Source: Dehalococcoidia bacterium (lineage in GTDB: Bacteria > Chloroflexota > Dehalococcoidia > Lucifugimonadales > UBA826). Taken from it: a DNA stretch of 50,668 nt. This document shows, piece by piece, positions 17,761 through 26,303 of the stretch. The stretch spans positions 1 through 50,668 of the forward strand of contig JAPYSB010000001.1 in assembly GCA_029936675.1 (NCBI GenBank), written 5' to 3'. The position numbers were made by a program, and so were the translations under genes. The notes under the pieces are model-generated. The model was not told where the DNA came from. It did no database searches and saw only the letters and a program-made list of their open reading frames with translations. Numbering within the stretch: the stretch's first letter is position 1; each line of letters begins with the position of its first letter.

Positions 17761-18532
17761 GTTCCAACATCCAACTCTCAAATGCCTCTACCCCAGAAAA
17801 AGCTGCTGAGGATAAAAGAGCGTAGTCAGGCCCATAGCTTAGAAATTGTATGCCTTGATCAAGTCTTACCTCCACATCCTCTGGTCTAGCAGCCCCCGCT
17901 CCGGCAACCACTTCAAACCGCGTGGAAACTTCAATCATTTTTTCCAATATTTGATCTATTTCCGGATGGGGTAATAAAAGAGGGTCCAACCCGAGAGATA
18001 GACACATATCCCAAGGCCCGAGAAATAAAACATCGATGCCTGGTACTGCTGCTATTTCTTCAAGATTTTCAACGGCTTCTACGGTCTCAATAATTAGTAC
18101 TACCAGAATATTGTCGTTCGCATTCCTTAAATAATCTTCGTTATCAAAGGTATATCTGGACGCTCTTAACGGGCCCCAACTACGTTTCCCATGGGGAGGA
18201 AACTTAGTTGCTGAAACAATTTGAGCAGCTTCTTTAGCCGTTTTTACTGACGGAACCACGATTCCCAATGCCCCTATATCCAGAGCTTTTTGTATATAAC
18301 CCTGTTCTAGAGAAGGAATCCGAACAATTGGAATGGCATCGGTATTTCCTACGGCCATGAGCATATGCTCGATTTCCGCAGAATCAATTCCATTATGCTC
18401 AGCCTCAATCACCACGAAATTGAAGCCTGCGTTGCCCATCAATTCAGCTACGTTCGGGCTTTGAAGCCCTACAAAAGGTCCTATAGCTGGTTTGCCTGAT
18501 AGCAGATCATTTCTAACGTCATTTATTCTCAT
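17753..18532 (-). CDS. HpcH/HpaI family class II aldolase (first copy)
   Basis: A 259-residue TIM-barrel aldolase of the 2-keto-3-deoxy acid / citrate lyase beta family, cleaving 2-keto-3-deoxy acids into pyruvate and an aldehyde with a divalent metal. The metal-site Glu in LIIETVEAVENL and the Asp in LGPWDMCLSLG are present, as is the EAEHNGID segment near the N-terminus where the catalytic His sits. The substrate is not readable from sequence; sugar-acid products (KDG, 4-hydroxy-2-oxoheptanedioate-type) are the main options. A second family member lies at 24810-25556 on the opposite strand. Confidence 0.9.
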   Translation of the reverse strand: MRINDVRNDLLSGKPAIGPFVGLQSPNVAELMGNAGFNFVVIEAEHNGIDSAEIEHMLMAVGNTDAIPIVRIPSLEQGYIQKALDIGALGIVVPSVKTAKEAAQIVSATKFPPHGKRSWGPLRASRYTFDNEDYLRNANDNILVVLIIETVEAVENLEEIAAVPGIDVLFLGPWDMCLSLGLDPLLLPHPEIDQILEKMIEVSTRFEVVAGAGAARPEDVEVRLDQGIQFLSYGPDYALLSSAAFSGVEAFESWMLEQT

Positions 18533-18697
18533 ATCCTTCCACCTTTTTCTTAATTTTTAGCTACAGCAAGCAAATTAATAAGATCGTATGTAGGGGAGAT
18601 TACAATATCTTAGGTCAATACGGGATTATAATATTTCCTACACATATAAATACATTAGGGTAAGAATTAGTAACCTTAATCAGGTTAACAACAAAAA

Positions 18698-19780
18698 ATG
18701 AGTAATTCATTCGGCAAAGCGTTCAGAATAACAACCTGGGGGGAATCGCACGGTGATGCTGTGGGGGTGGTAATAGACGGATGTCCGCCAGGCTTACCTA
18801 TAAATTTGGAAGATATTCAAAAGGAACTCGACCGACGAAGGCCGGGACAAAGTGAAATATCCACTCAACGGAAAGAAGGGGACAAAGCTGAGATATTATC
18901 GGGAGTATTTGGAGGATTATCTTTAGGAACCCCAATCTCAATTTCAGTGTGGAATACTGACGCGAAGGGCAAAGATTACGAGCATATGAAAAGCGTTTAC
19001 CGACCTTCGCATGCTGATTATACCTATCAAGCCAAGTACGGAATCAGGAATTGGAAAGGTGGTGGAAGAGCCTCTGCCAGAGAAACTATAGGGCGAGTTG
19101 CTGCGGGAGCGATAGCAAAGAAGTTTTTATTGGCGGAATATGGCACTGAAATTGTTGCTTTCGTCAAGAGAATAAGTGACATAGAGTCAAACATTGGACA
19201 CGAAGAGATAACCGTAGAAGGTATCGAAAGTAACATGGCCCGCTGCCCAGACCAAAATGCTGCGGTCGCAATGATAGAAGCAGTCAAAACCGCTAGGAAG
19301 AACGGTGATTCACTGGGCGGGGTTGTGGAAGCGTTTGCGACAAATGTGCCGGTTGGAATTGGGGAACCCGTGTTCGACAAATTAGATGCTGACCTAGCAA
19401 AAGCAATGCTATCTTTGCCTGCCTGTAAAGGGTTTGAGGTCGGATCCGGTTTTGATGGAACCTACTCAACAGGCTCCCAACACAATGATCCTTTCTACAT
19501 GTCGGAAGGCACAGTTCGAACCAAAACTAACAATTCTGGTGGCATTCAAGGTGGAATTAGTAACGGGGAATCTATCATTTTGAGAGCCGCATTCAAGCCA
19601 ACGGCGACGATTATGAGTTCTCAAGATACCGTGGATGTGTTTGGCAATGATGTCGAATTGCAGGGTAGAGGGCGTCACGATCCATGTGTATTGCCAAGAG
19701 CAGTGCCGATCGTGGAATCTATGTTTGCCCTTGTACTATGTGATCATGTCATTCGCCATAGAGGACAAACAGGAAAATAA
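18698..19780 (+). CDS. aroC: Chorismate synthase
   Basis: A 360-residue FMN-dependent lyase that converts 5-enolpyruvylshikimate 3-phosphate to chorismate, the last step of the shikimate pathway. Signatures in order: [18 protein letters not shown] (about 14-31), [30 protein letters not shown] and [13 protein letters not shown] near the C-terminus. Length is normal. The gene stands alone, without other aro genes, divergent from the aldolase and convergent with the SDR. A TATAAT at 18627-18632 lies upstream but has no matching -35. Confidence 0.97.
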   Translation: MSNSFGKAFRITTWGESHGDAVGVVIDGCPPGLPINLEDIQKELDRRRPGQSEISTQRKEGDKAEILSGVFGGLSLGTPISISVWNTDAKGKDYEHMKSVYRPSHADYTYQAKYGIRNWKGGGRASARETIGRVAAGAIAKKFLLAEYGTEIVAFVKRISDIESNIGHEEITVEGIESNMARCPDQNAAVAMIEAVKTARKNGDSLGGVVEAFATNVPVGIGEPVFDKLDADLAKAMLSLPACKGFEVGSGFDGTYSTGSQHNDPFYMSEGTVRTKTNNSGGIQGGISNGESIILRAAFKPTATIMSSQDTVDVFGNDVELQGRGRHDPCVLPRAVPIVESMFALVLCDHVIRHRGQTGK

Positions 19781-19785
19781 GACTA

Positions 19786-19802
19786 GGGAGCCTTATGCTC
19801 CC
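19786..19802. terminator. Hairpin between convergent aroC and SDR genes
   Basis: A perfect six-pair stem GGGAGC / GCTCCC with a five-base CTTAT loop lies six bases after the aroC stop and 17 before the SDR stop. It is GC-rich and well placed for terminating either gene, but neither side has a clear uridine tract, so a bidirectional terminator is only probable. Confidence 0.4.
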
Positions 19803-19818
19803 CAGCCTCTAAATAAAC

Positions 19819-20610
19819 TCAGACCACTGGGGATGTCCCACCATCAACGTTCACGGCGGTCCCAGTAATGTAGCTTGCCCTCCCTGATGCTAGAAAACAA
19901 ATCAAGTCTCCAGCCTCATGAGCTTCACCAATCCGACCGATAGGAACATTCTGTCCAACTATTTTCCAATGATCTTCCAACGTATAGCTGGAATCTTTTG
20001 CATTAGCTGATTCCCACCTTGCGCGGTGCTGGCCAGATTTCAATACTCCCACACAAACTGTATTTACTCGTATGTTGTCTTTTGCTAGCTCCCCCGCCCA
20101 TGATTTCGTAAGAGATATCCCCGCAGCCCGAGATAGGGAGGTAGGTTGTCCACCAGGATTCGGGGCTTTACCTCCTGGGGTGGTAGTGTTAACAATGGCG
20201 CCCGCCCCTGATTTCTTCAGGTGAGGAAGAGCCGCTCTAGCGCAATAAACAGCACCATAAACTTTGATACCAAAATCCACTTTTAATTGTTCATCAGTCA
20301 TTTGTTCCAACGTCGTAGCAGCAGAGGTGCCTGCGTTATTAACCAAAATATCTAACTGTCCAAATTCTCCTACTACTTTGGCTACCATCGCTTTAACGTC
20401 GGATTCCACCGACACATCTGCTGCAACACCTATAGCCTCCCCGCCAGAAACATTCCTAACTTCTGCAACTGCTGCATCCAATTTTTCTTGAGTCCGGCCG
20501 ACAATGGCGACTTTAGCTCCTTCCGAAGCCATAGATATGGCAGCGGCTTTTCCAATTCCGTCACTACCGCCAGTAATAATAGCGACTTTTCCTTTTAACC
20601 CTAGATCCAT
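19819..20610 (-). CDS. SDR-family oxidoreductase with atypical active site
   Basis: A 263-residue short-chain dehydrogenase-like protein. The Rossmann part is intact: TGGSDGIG (about 13-20) and NNAG (91-94). The catalytic region is unusual. Where the family has Ser, Tyr and Lys (Y-x3-K), this protein has NTTTPGG and PTSLSRAAG, giving Thr157 at the Tyr place and Arg161 at the Lys place; the catalytic Asn is also not obvious. It may therefore bind NAD(P) without ordinary dehydrogenase chemistry, or use other residues. A good AGGAG lies before the ATG. It is 18 bases after glcF and probably the last gene of the glc operon. Confidence 0.88.
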   Translation of the reverse strand: MDLGLKGKVAIITGGSDGIGKAAAISMASEGAKVAIVGRTQEKLDAAVAEVRNVSGGEAIGVAADVSVESDVKAMVAKVVGEFGQLDILVNNAGTSAATTLEQMTDEQLKVDFGIKVYGAVYCARAALPHLKKSGAGAIVNTTTPGGKAPNPGGQPTSLSRAAGISLTKSWAGELAKDNIRVNTVCVGVLKSGQHRARWESANAKDSSYTLEDHWKIVGQNVPIGRIGEAHEAGDLICFLASGRASYITGTAVNVDGGTSPVV

Positions 20611-20628
20611 AAAAATTCTCCTTGTTTT

Positions 20629-21927
20629 TTATTTTTTTGTATAAGTCTCGTCCAAAAGATCCGTAACATACTTTACTTCCACGTCCAATCCTGCCTCTCT
20701 AATCCCGTTTTGTAATTGCATGAAGCAACCCGGATTGGCTGTTGTAATTGTGTCAGCTCCAGAATCGATAATATTTTTCATCTTATTGGCCAAAATTTTC
20801 TTTGACATTTCGGGCTCGGTGATCATATATGTTCCACCCGCTCCACAACAGATATTGGATTGTTTCAATTCACAAAAATCTACTCCTTGGATAGATTTTA
20901 GTAAATTCCTAGGTGCATCTCTCACTTTTTGTACGTTTGCAAGATGGCATGAATCTTGATACGTGACCGCCCGACGAACACCAGATTCGCCAGGCTGCAA
21001 TTGAGTCCCAATTAGGTATTCATTTATATCAATAACTCTTTTACTAAAGTTAGCAGCCTTTGAACTATATTCTGGATCGTCAGCCAGCAGGGGACCATAT
21101 TCCTTCATCCTGGCCCCACACCCTGCCGAGGCCACCACAATAGCTCCATCTATATTGTCTTTAGAAAAAGCTTCTATATTTTCTCGAGCAAGCTCTTTAG
21201 CTTTTTCTACGTCGCCAACGTGTGAATTTATTGCTCCACAGCAAACTTGAGACGAAGGAATTTCAACATCTTTTCCGGCTTTATTCAAAACTCGGACTGC
21301 TGCCCGCATTTGATTGCCCTGAGTGAGTGGCATGATGCAACCTGTAAGCATCTGGATCTTCTCAGCATCTGCCATACCAGATTGGTACACATGGCCATCG
21401 GCCCGGAAAAATTCCCCGTTTAGAGCCGGTGTCATCATTTCCAGATTCTCTAGTCTCCTAGATATCAATCTCAATATTTTGGTTTTCCTCACCAATTTTT
21501 GGAACCCGCTTTTGATGTAAAAATCCATCATTGCAACTAAAACCGAAAGGTTTTTCTGATTAGGCAATAAATACTTCAGAGCGATTTCATAGGCCAGGCG
21601 GGGAAGCAATCCAATTCTTCTGTAATCTCTCACGTGGTCCATGGTGGATTCAATTAAATTCCCATATGGAACTCCTGAAGGACATACATCTTCACAAGCC
21701 CGACACTGAACGCATAAATCCCAATGCCTCATCACTTGATTAGAAATTTCTAATCTTCCTTCATTAACTGCCTTCATCAAGGCAATCCTTCCCCTTGGTG
21801 ATTCCGTTTCCAGCCCTGTAGCCAAATAAGTTGGGCAGGCCTGTAAACAGAAACCGCAATGGACACATTTGTACAATTCTGACTCATTGAGCCACGTGGA
21901 TTTTGAAATTTTTTCGACTTCAAGCAT
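20629..21927 (-). CDS. glcF: Glycolate oxidase iron-sulfur subunit
   Basis: A 432-residue protein with two ferredoxin-type [4Fe-4S] motifs (C21/24/27/31 and C72/75/78/82) followed by two CCG-type domains: CCGAINSH and, near the end, CCGAGGTY. This is the GlcF architecture, carrying electrons from the flavin subunits to the quinone pool at the membrane face. It begins six bases after glcE, and together with glcD forms a standard three-gene operon. Related (S)-lactate or D-lactate oxidising complexes share the layout, so glycolate as substrate rests on the complete DEF set. Confidence 0.93.
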   Translation of the reverse strand: MLEVEKISKSTWLNESELYKCVHCGFCLQACPTYLATGLETESPRGRIALMKAVNEGRLEISNQVMRHWDLCVQCRACEDVCPSGVPYGNLIESTMDHVRDYRRIGLLPRLAYEIALKYLLPNQKNLSVLVAMMDFYIKSGFQKLVRKTKILRLISRRLENLEMMTPALNGEFFRADGHVYQSGMADAEKIQMLTGCIMPLTQGNQMRAAVRVLNKAGKDVEIPSSQVCCGAINSHVGDVEKAKELARENIEAFSKDNIDGAIVVASAGCGARMKEYGPLLADDPEYSSKAANFSKRVIDINEYLIGTQLQPGESGVRRAVTYQDSCHLANVQKVRDAPRNLLKSIQGVDFCELKQSNICCGAGGTYMITEPEMSKKILANKMKNIIDSGADTITTANPGCFMQLQNGIREAGLDVEVKYVTDLLDETYTKK

Positions 21928-21933
21928 ATCTAG

Positions 21934-23214
21934 TTAACTGTCTTCTTTATCTGTTAAATATCTTCCTCTATTTAATTTCTTATCTGGATCATATGTGTCT
22001 CTTAGAGATCGCATAATCCCAAGAGATCCCTCGTTTATTTGGCTCCACATATTAAACCCAATTTTTAAATCCGGTGGCAATTTTTCATAATTGATATGTG
22101 ATTGGTTTTGCCGAGCTATGTTATGAATTTGTTCTATAACCTGAGTTGGCCTAGTCTTGTCTTCTGCAAGGAGACTTTCAATATAAAATTCCATAGTCCC
22201 GAACCCGGGTTGAATAGAAACAGCCAAAGTAGACCCAATTTCTTCAAAGTGATTAGCCATATCTCGCAACAAACCACGTAGCCTTGTTGGGGTAGAAAAT
22301 ACCCTTCCAGTAATGCTAGAAATCGATCCGTATCCTCTAAAATCTCTAATTTTTTCCCATAATCGATCAGATGCGTTTTGCTCAAGAAAGTCTGTATGGG
22401 AATCCTGATATTGTTCGACCATTTTGTTCATAATATTTAATTGGCGATCAAATGCCATTTGTCTCCCACCAATTCTGATGACCATCAAGTATCGGCACCT
22501 CGGTGCATCGATTTGCAACGTTTTAATCAAATGTTCATTCATTCCAGTCAAAGCTAACGGCATCACATAGCTGTCGAAAACCTCTTCCGAAAAATTGTGT
22601 AACTCGTTTTCTGATTGAAATCCCACCAACAATGACCCTTGACGAGGGGGTAGGGGAGTCAATTTAAACGATATTTCTGATATGACCCCTAAGGTCCCAT
22701 AGCCTCCGATATGTAATCTTGCCATATCATATCCCGCCACGTTTTTGACAACTGGACCACCACTTTTGGTTACTGTTCCTGATGGCAAAACTACTTGCAT
22801 GCCAATTACCATGTCCCGCATATGAGCTAGTTGCCATCGCAAGTATCCTGGCGCATTTGATGCCAAAGTCCCTCCGATTGTTGCCTCTCCCGGAAAAGCA
22901 GCATCAACTGCCAAAAATTGTTCTTGTTCTCTTAATTGGTTCTGCAAGCTACGTAAAGTAATACCAGATTGAACTATACAGGTGAGATCAGCAGAATTAT
23001 GCGCCACCAAATGGTTCATGTTTGAAAGATCCAAAGCATAATCATAGTGCGGCATTTTCGCGCCTATTTGAAGTCTGGTTGCCCCACCTACAGGAACTAC
23101 AACCTTACCCGGCTCAGTGATGTCAGACAAAGCCGAAGAAAGTTCTATTGTATCTTCCGGGTAAATCGGTCCTTGGCTGGGCTGAATGCCATCTATTAGA
23201 TGTTTTTCTTCCAT
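21934..23214 (-). CDS. glcE: Glycolate oxidase subunit GlcE (FAD-binding)
   Basis: A 426-residue PCMH-type FAD-binding protein. The flavin-binding half shows VVPVGGATRLQIG (about 38-50), GEATIGGTLASNAPG, and GPVVKNVAGYDMARLHIGG, which are characteristic of GlcE. It is somewhat longer than the Escherichia coli protein. It lies between glcD (21 bases) and glcF (six bases), and works with GlcD as the flavin pair of membrane-associated glycolate oxidase. Confidence 0.92.
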   Translation of the reverse strand: MEEKHLIDGIQPSQGPIYPEDTIELSSALSDITEPGKVVVPVGGATRLQIGAKMPHYDYALDLSNMNHLVAHNSADLTCIVQSGITLRSLQNQLREQEQFLAVDAAFPGEATIGGTLASNAPGYLRWQLAHMRDMVIGMQVVLPSGTVTKSGGPVVKNVAGYDMARLHIGGYGTLGVISEISFKLTPLPPRQGSLLVGFQSENELHNFSEEVFDSYVMPLALTGMNEHLIKTLQIDAPRCRYLMVIRIGGRQMAFDRQLNIMNKMVEQYQDSHTDFLEQNASDRLWEKIRDFRGYGSISSITGRVFSTPTRLRGLLRDMANHFEEIGSTLAVSIQPGFGTMEFYIESLLAEDKTRPTQVIEQIHNIARQNQSHINYEKLPPDLKIGFNMWSQINEGSLGIMRSLRDTYDPDKKLNRGRYLTDKEDS

Positions 23215-23235
23215 TTTCTATTGGATACCTGCTAT

Positions 23236-24696
23236 TTATATATAGGCGCCCGGGCCTACCCTCGCAATTGCTCTAGCTTGAGAGATATCCCCGCACCCCG
23301 CACCAGTGGGGAAAACTTTGCCTGGGTTAAGCAGATCTTCAGTTTCAAAGGCCAGTTTCAGAAGCGACATAGTTGCCATGTCTTCTTCACTAAACATTAA
23401 AGGCATTTGATCCTGTTTCTCTAAACCAATTCCATGTTCACCGGACAAAACTCCTCCCGAGTCCACACAAATCCTTAGAATTTCAGCTCCTATAGCTAGT
23501 ATGTTTTCAACATCCCCAGGTTTCCTTTCATCAAACAATATAGAAGGGTGGAGGTTACCGTCGCCTGCATGTAACAAATTAGCTATCGGGTACCCACTTC
23601 TTTCAGATATTTCATTTATTTTCTTTAAAACATCAACTAGTTTCGTCCTTGGTATAGTCCCGTCAACCAGATAATAGTTCGGAGCCAACCTACCAAGTGC
23701 TCCCAATACACCTTTACGTCCCGACCATAATTTTTCTCTTTCAAGAGAATCCGTTGCCACCCTAATTTCCAGAGGGCTGAATTCATGGCATATAGCTTCT
23801 ATTTCTTCTGATTCCTCTTCAACGGATTCTAACAAGCCGTCCAACTCAACTAAAAGAACTGCCCCGGCCCCTTCAGGGTATCCCGCTCCTACAGCTTCCT
23901 CAGCTGCCTTGATACAAAAATGATCCATCATTTCCAAGGCAGCAGGCACCATTCCTGCACCAATTATTTCTGTGACAGCCGCACTGGCATCCTCAATCGT
24001 TTCGAAGGACATCAACATGGTCTTCACATGCTCCGGCAATCTCAACAACCGAACAGATATTTTCGTCACGATTGCCAAGGTACCCTCTGACCCTATAGTT
24101 ATTCCTCGAAGATCATATCCAATTCCGTCTCTCTCATTGTCCCCGAACCAAGTTATAGATCCGTCTGCTAATACAACTTCCATACCTAAAACATGATTTG
24201 TGGTAACACCATACGCTAGACAATGAGGGCCACCGGAATTCTCTGCGATGTTTCCTCCGATTGTGCAGGCACGCTGACTAGATGGGTCAGGCGCATAGTA
24301 TAGGCCCTCAGAAGCCACATGAGTGGATAGATCTAGATTTACCACACCCGGCTCCACAATTGCATATCGATCACTTCTATTGACCTCTAATATCTGATTC
24401 ATCCTTGCCATGGATAAAACAATTCCACCATGTTCTGCTATAGCTCCCCCGCTAAGGCCGGTTCCTGCTCCTCTGGCCACAACAGGAAGCGAATTTAACC
24501 TAGCCAGTTTTAACACTTGGGATATTTCCTTTGCAGTATCTGGTAAAACTACAACTACTGGATTACCGCGGTCAATTGACCCGTCATATTCATAAACTAA
24601 AAGGTCTGCCTGATCATCCAAAACATAGTCATCACCAACTATCCTCTTTAATTCAGGTATCAAATCCTTCATTTTCAGGGACTGTGATTGGCCCAT
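23236..24696 (-). CDS. glcD: Glycolate oxidase subunit GlcD (FAD-linked)
   Basis: A 486-residue FAD-linked oxidase that takes glycolate (or a related 2-hydroxy acid) to glyoxylate. Flavin-binding residues lie in VVARGAGTGLSGG (about 72-84), GGNIAENSGGPHC and GYDLRGITIGSEGTL; the C-terminal part has LLHAGDGNLHP and SGEHGIG, which hold active-site His residues. First gene of glcDEF. The ATG at 24696 gives normal length; a Met at residue 9 is an alternative. The promoter probably lies in the 113-base divergent gap with the second aldolase, where a TATTAT box and a near-palindrome are found. Confidence 0.95.
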   Translation of the reverse strand: MGQSQSLKMKDLIPELKRIVGDDYVLDDQADLLVYEYDGSIDRGNPVVVVLPDTAKEISQVLKLARLNSLPVVARGAGTGLSGGAIAEHGGIVLSMARMNQILEVNRSDRYAIVEPGVVNLDLSTHVASEGLYYAPDPSSQRACTIGGNIAENSGGPHCLAYGVTTNHVLGMEVVLADGSITWFGDNERDGIGYDLRGITIGSEGTLAIVTKISVRLLRLPEHVKTMLMSFETIEDASAAVTEIIGAGMVPAALEMMDHFCIKAAEEAVGAGYPEGAGAVLLVELDGLLESVEEESEEIEAICHEFSPLEIRVATDSLEREKLWSGRKGVLGALGRLAPNYYLVDGTIPRTKLVDVLKKINEISERSGYPIANLLHAGDGNLHPSILFDERKPGDVENILAIGAEILRICVDSGGVLSGEHGIGLEKQDQMPLMFSEEDMATMSLLKLAFETEDLLNPGKVFPTGAGCGDISQARAIARVGPGAYI

Positions 24697-24735
24697 TTGT
24701 TCACTCTTTTTCCATTAAACTGTGATGATTCCTAA

Positions 24736-24769
24736 ATAATACAGAAATAGGGTATCTTAAACATACTCT
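24736..24769 (-). promoter_or_regulatory. Candidate glcD promoter and operator in divergent gap
   Basis: Read on the minus strand, TATTAT at 24736-24741 is a plausible -10 box for glcD. Just upstream lies an interrupted near-palindrome, AGGGTAT (24749-24755) and ATACTCT (24763-24769), with seven bases between and one mismatch. It covers the spacer and -35 zone, where a repressor would block both divergent genes. GntR- or LysR-type regulators of glycolate genes bind sites of this general size, but no regulator gene is beside it. Confidence 0.35.
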
Positions 24770-24809
24770 AATATAAAAACTCAAAAAAGTAAGTTTAAGT
24801 GCAAATAAA

Positions 24810-25556
24810 ATGAAAGCCCCAGAAATGAAAGCTGCCATGTTAGCGAAGACCCCCATGGTGGGAGTGTCAATGATGTTTAGCTCTCCCCAGTTGGTTGAAA
24901 TGATTGCAGCACTCGGGTTCGACTGGGTGCTTTTTGACTGTGAACATGGATCTATAGACCTATCAAATCTTGAAGTGATGGCCATAGCTGCGAAGGCTGC
25001 AGGAATTACAGCTATTGCAAGGCCGCCCTCCAACTCTCCCATTGATATTATGAGAGTAATGGACAGGGGAGTTGATGGAGTTCAGGTGCCCCACATTAAG
25101 AGCCAAAAGGAAGCGAAAGCCGCTGTCGAATCTGTAAAATTCCACCCGTTAGGGAATAGGGGGTTGGCGATGGGCACTCGGCCATCGAATTACGGTATAG
25201 GAGTGGAGTTGGACCAATATTCTGAAACCTCTAACCTTGATTCCATAGTTGTTCTTCAAATAGAAGACCGAGAAGCCATAGAAAATCTAGAAGAGATTTT
25301 ATCTGTTGCAGATGTTGACGTCTTTTTCGTAGGGCCATCAGACTTATCACAATCTCTAGGTCATCCAGGCAAAGCAAATGAACCGCCTGTAAGCACTGCG
25401 ATAAGAAAAATTTTCAGGTCTATAGCGGAAGCCGGATTGATATCCGGAACAGCCTCTTCTGAAAAGCAAATGGGGAAAGCAAAAAAGGAGGGTTGCTGTT
25501 ACCTTTATACTCACTTAAACAACGTTTTAAAACTAGGGGCAGAAAATTACCTGTAA
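24810..25556 (+). CDS. HpcH/HpaI family class II aldolase (second copy)
   Basis: A 248-residue metal-dependent aldolase of the same family as the gene at 17753-18532 but clearly diverged. FDCEHGSID carries the catalytic His region, IARPP the substrate Arg, and LQIEDREAIENL with VGPSDLSQSLG give the metal ligands Glu and Asp. The reaction would release pyruvate or glyoxylate-type fragments. It is divergent from glcD with a shared 113-base control region, and 17 bases before the LutC-like gene, which supports a role in the same hydroxy-acid circuit. Confidence 0.9.
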   Translation: MKAPEMKAAMLAKTPMVGVSMMFSSPQLVEMIAALGFDWVLFDCEHGSIDLSNLEVMAIAAKAAGITAIARPPSNSPIDIMRVMDRGVDGVQVPHIKSQKEAKAAVESVKFHPLGNRGLAMGTRPSNYGIGVELDQYSETSNLDSIVVLQIEDREAIENLEEILSVADVDVFFVGPSDLSQSLGHPGKANEPPVSTAIRKIFRSIAEAGLISGTASSEKQMGKAKKEGCCYLYTHLNNVLKLGAENYL

Positions 25557-25573
25557 TTCCTAGCGGGGTTAAA

Positions 25574-26302
25574 ATGAGTCGCGAAAGTTTTTTAAATAGA
25601 GTTAAAGAGGCTTTGTCATCCGGTTCCAACGATGAAACGGATCTCTGCAAAGAACTACTAATTAATGATAATGTCGCTGATTTAATTGAACGAACCGAAG
25701 CCATTCGATATCAATCTCGCACCGACTGGATGAAACTATATGACACACTTACACTTTCTTCACAGGCGGCAGGCTGGAAAGTGCACAGATGTGATAGTTA
25801 TGACGAAGCATCTGACTACATAGCAACATTGGCATTCGAAAGAAATTTGAACCGCATTGTAATTTCAGATCAAGAATCCACAGGAAGACTAAACCTGGGA
25901 AAAGGCAATCTACCGCCTGAAAGTGAAATAACTGTCGTGAAACCTGACGACCAGAACCCTTCCTTTAACAGGCAGCGGGCTATAGATGCTGACATTGGTG
26001 TTACAGGGGTTGACTATGCAATAGCAGAAACTGGTACGTGTGTGGTCTCGGCAAGTAATGAAGTAGGTAGACTTGTAAGCCTAGCTCCTCCAATGTACGT
26101 AGCTGTAGTTGGCAAAGGGCAAGTGCTACCGTCGTTAGACGAGTTATTTACTCTCCAAAAAAAAGATTTTGTTGATGGCAACGCAAATTCCTACACTAGT
26201 TTGATTTCAGGACCAAGTAGGTCTGCAGATATTGAATATACCTTGGTCACAGGAGTTCACGGACCCGGAGAAGTTCATTTACTTCTCGTAGAAGAAGATT
26301 GA
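25574..26302 (+). CDS. LutC/YkgG-type LUD-domain protein
   Basis: A 242-residue LUD-domain protein. In Bacillus LutC is one of three proteins needed for L-lactate oxidation; LutA and LutB homologues are not found here, although GlcF has a LutA-like CCG layout. Landmarks are GVTGVDYAIAETGTCVV and, near the C-terminus, ISGPSRSADIE plus GVHGPGEVHL. The frame is open from 25493 inside the aldolase gene, but the ATG at 25574 (MSRESFLN) follows the aldolase stop by 17 bases and gives normal length, so I choose it. Confidence 0.88.
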   Translation: MSRESFLNRVKEALSSGSNDETDLCKELLINDNVADLIERTEAIRYQSRTDWMKLYDTLTLSSQAAGWKVHRCDSYDEASDYIATLAFERNLNRIVISDQESTGRLNLGKGNLPPESEITVVKPDDQNPSFNRQRAIDADIGVTGVDYAIAETGTCVVSASNEVGRLVSLAPPMYVAVVGKGQVLPSLDELFTLQKKDFVDGNANSYTSLISGPSRSADIEYTLVTGVHGPGEVHLLLVEED

Positions 26303-26303
26303 T

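Noticed and set aside
18600-18640. aroC promoter at TATAAT 18627-18632
   Set aside because: No -35 hexamer at 16-18 bases; not strong enough to list.
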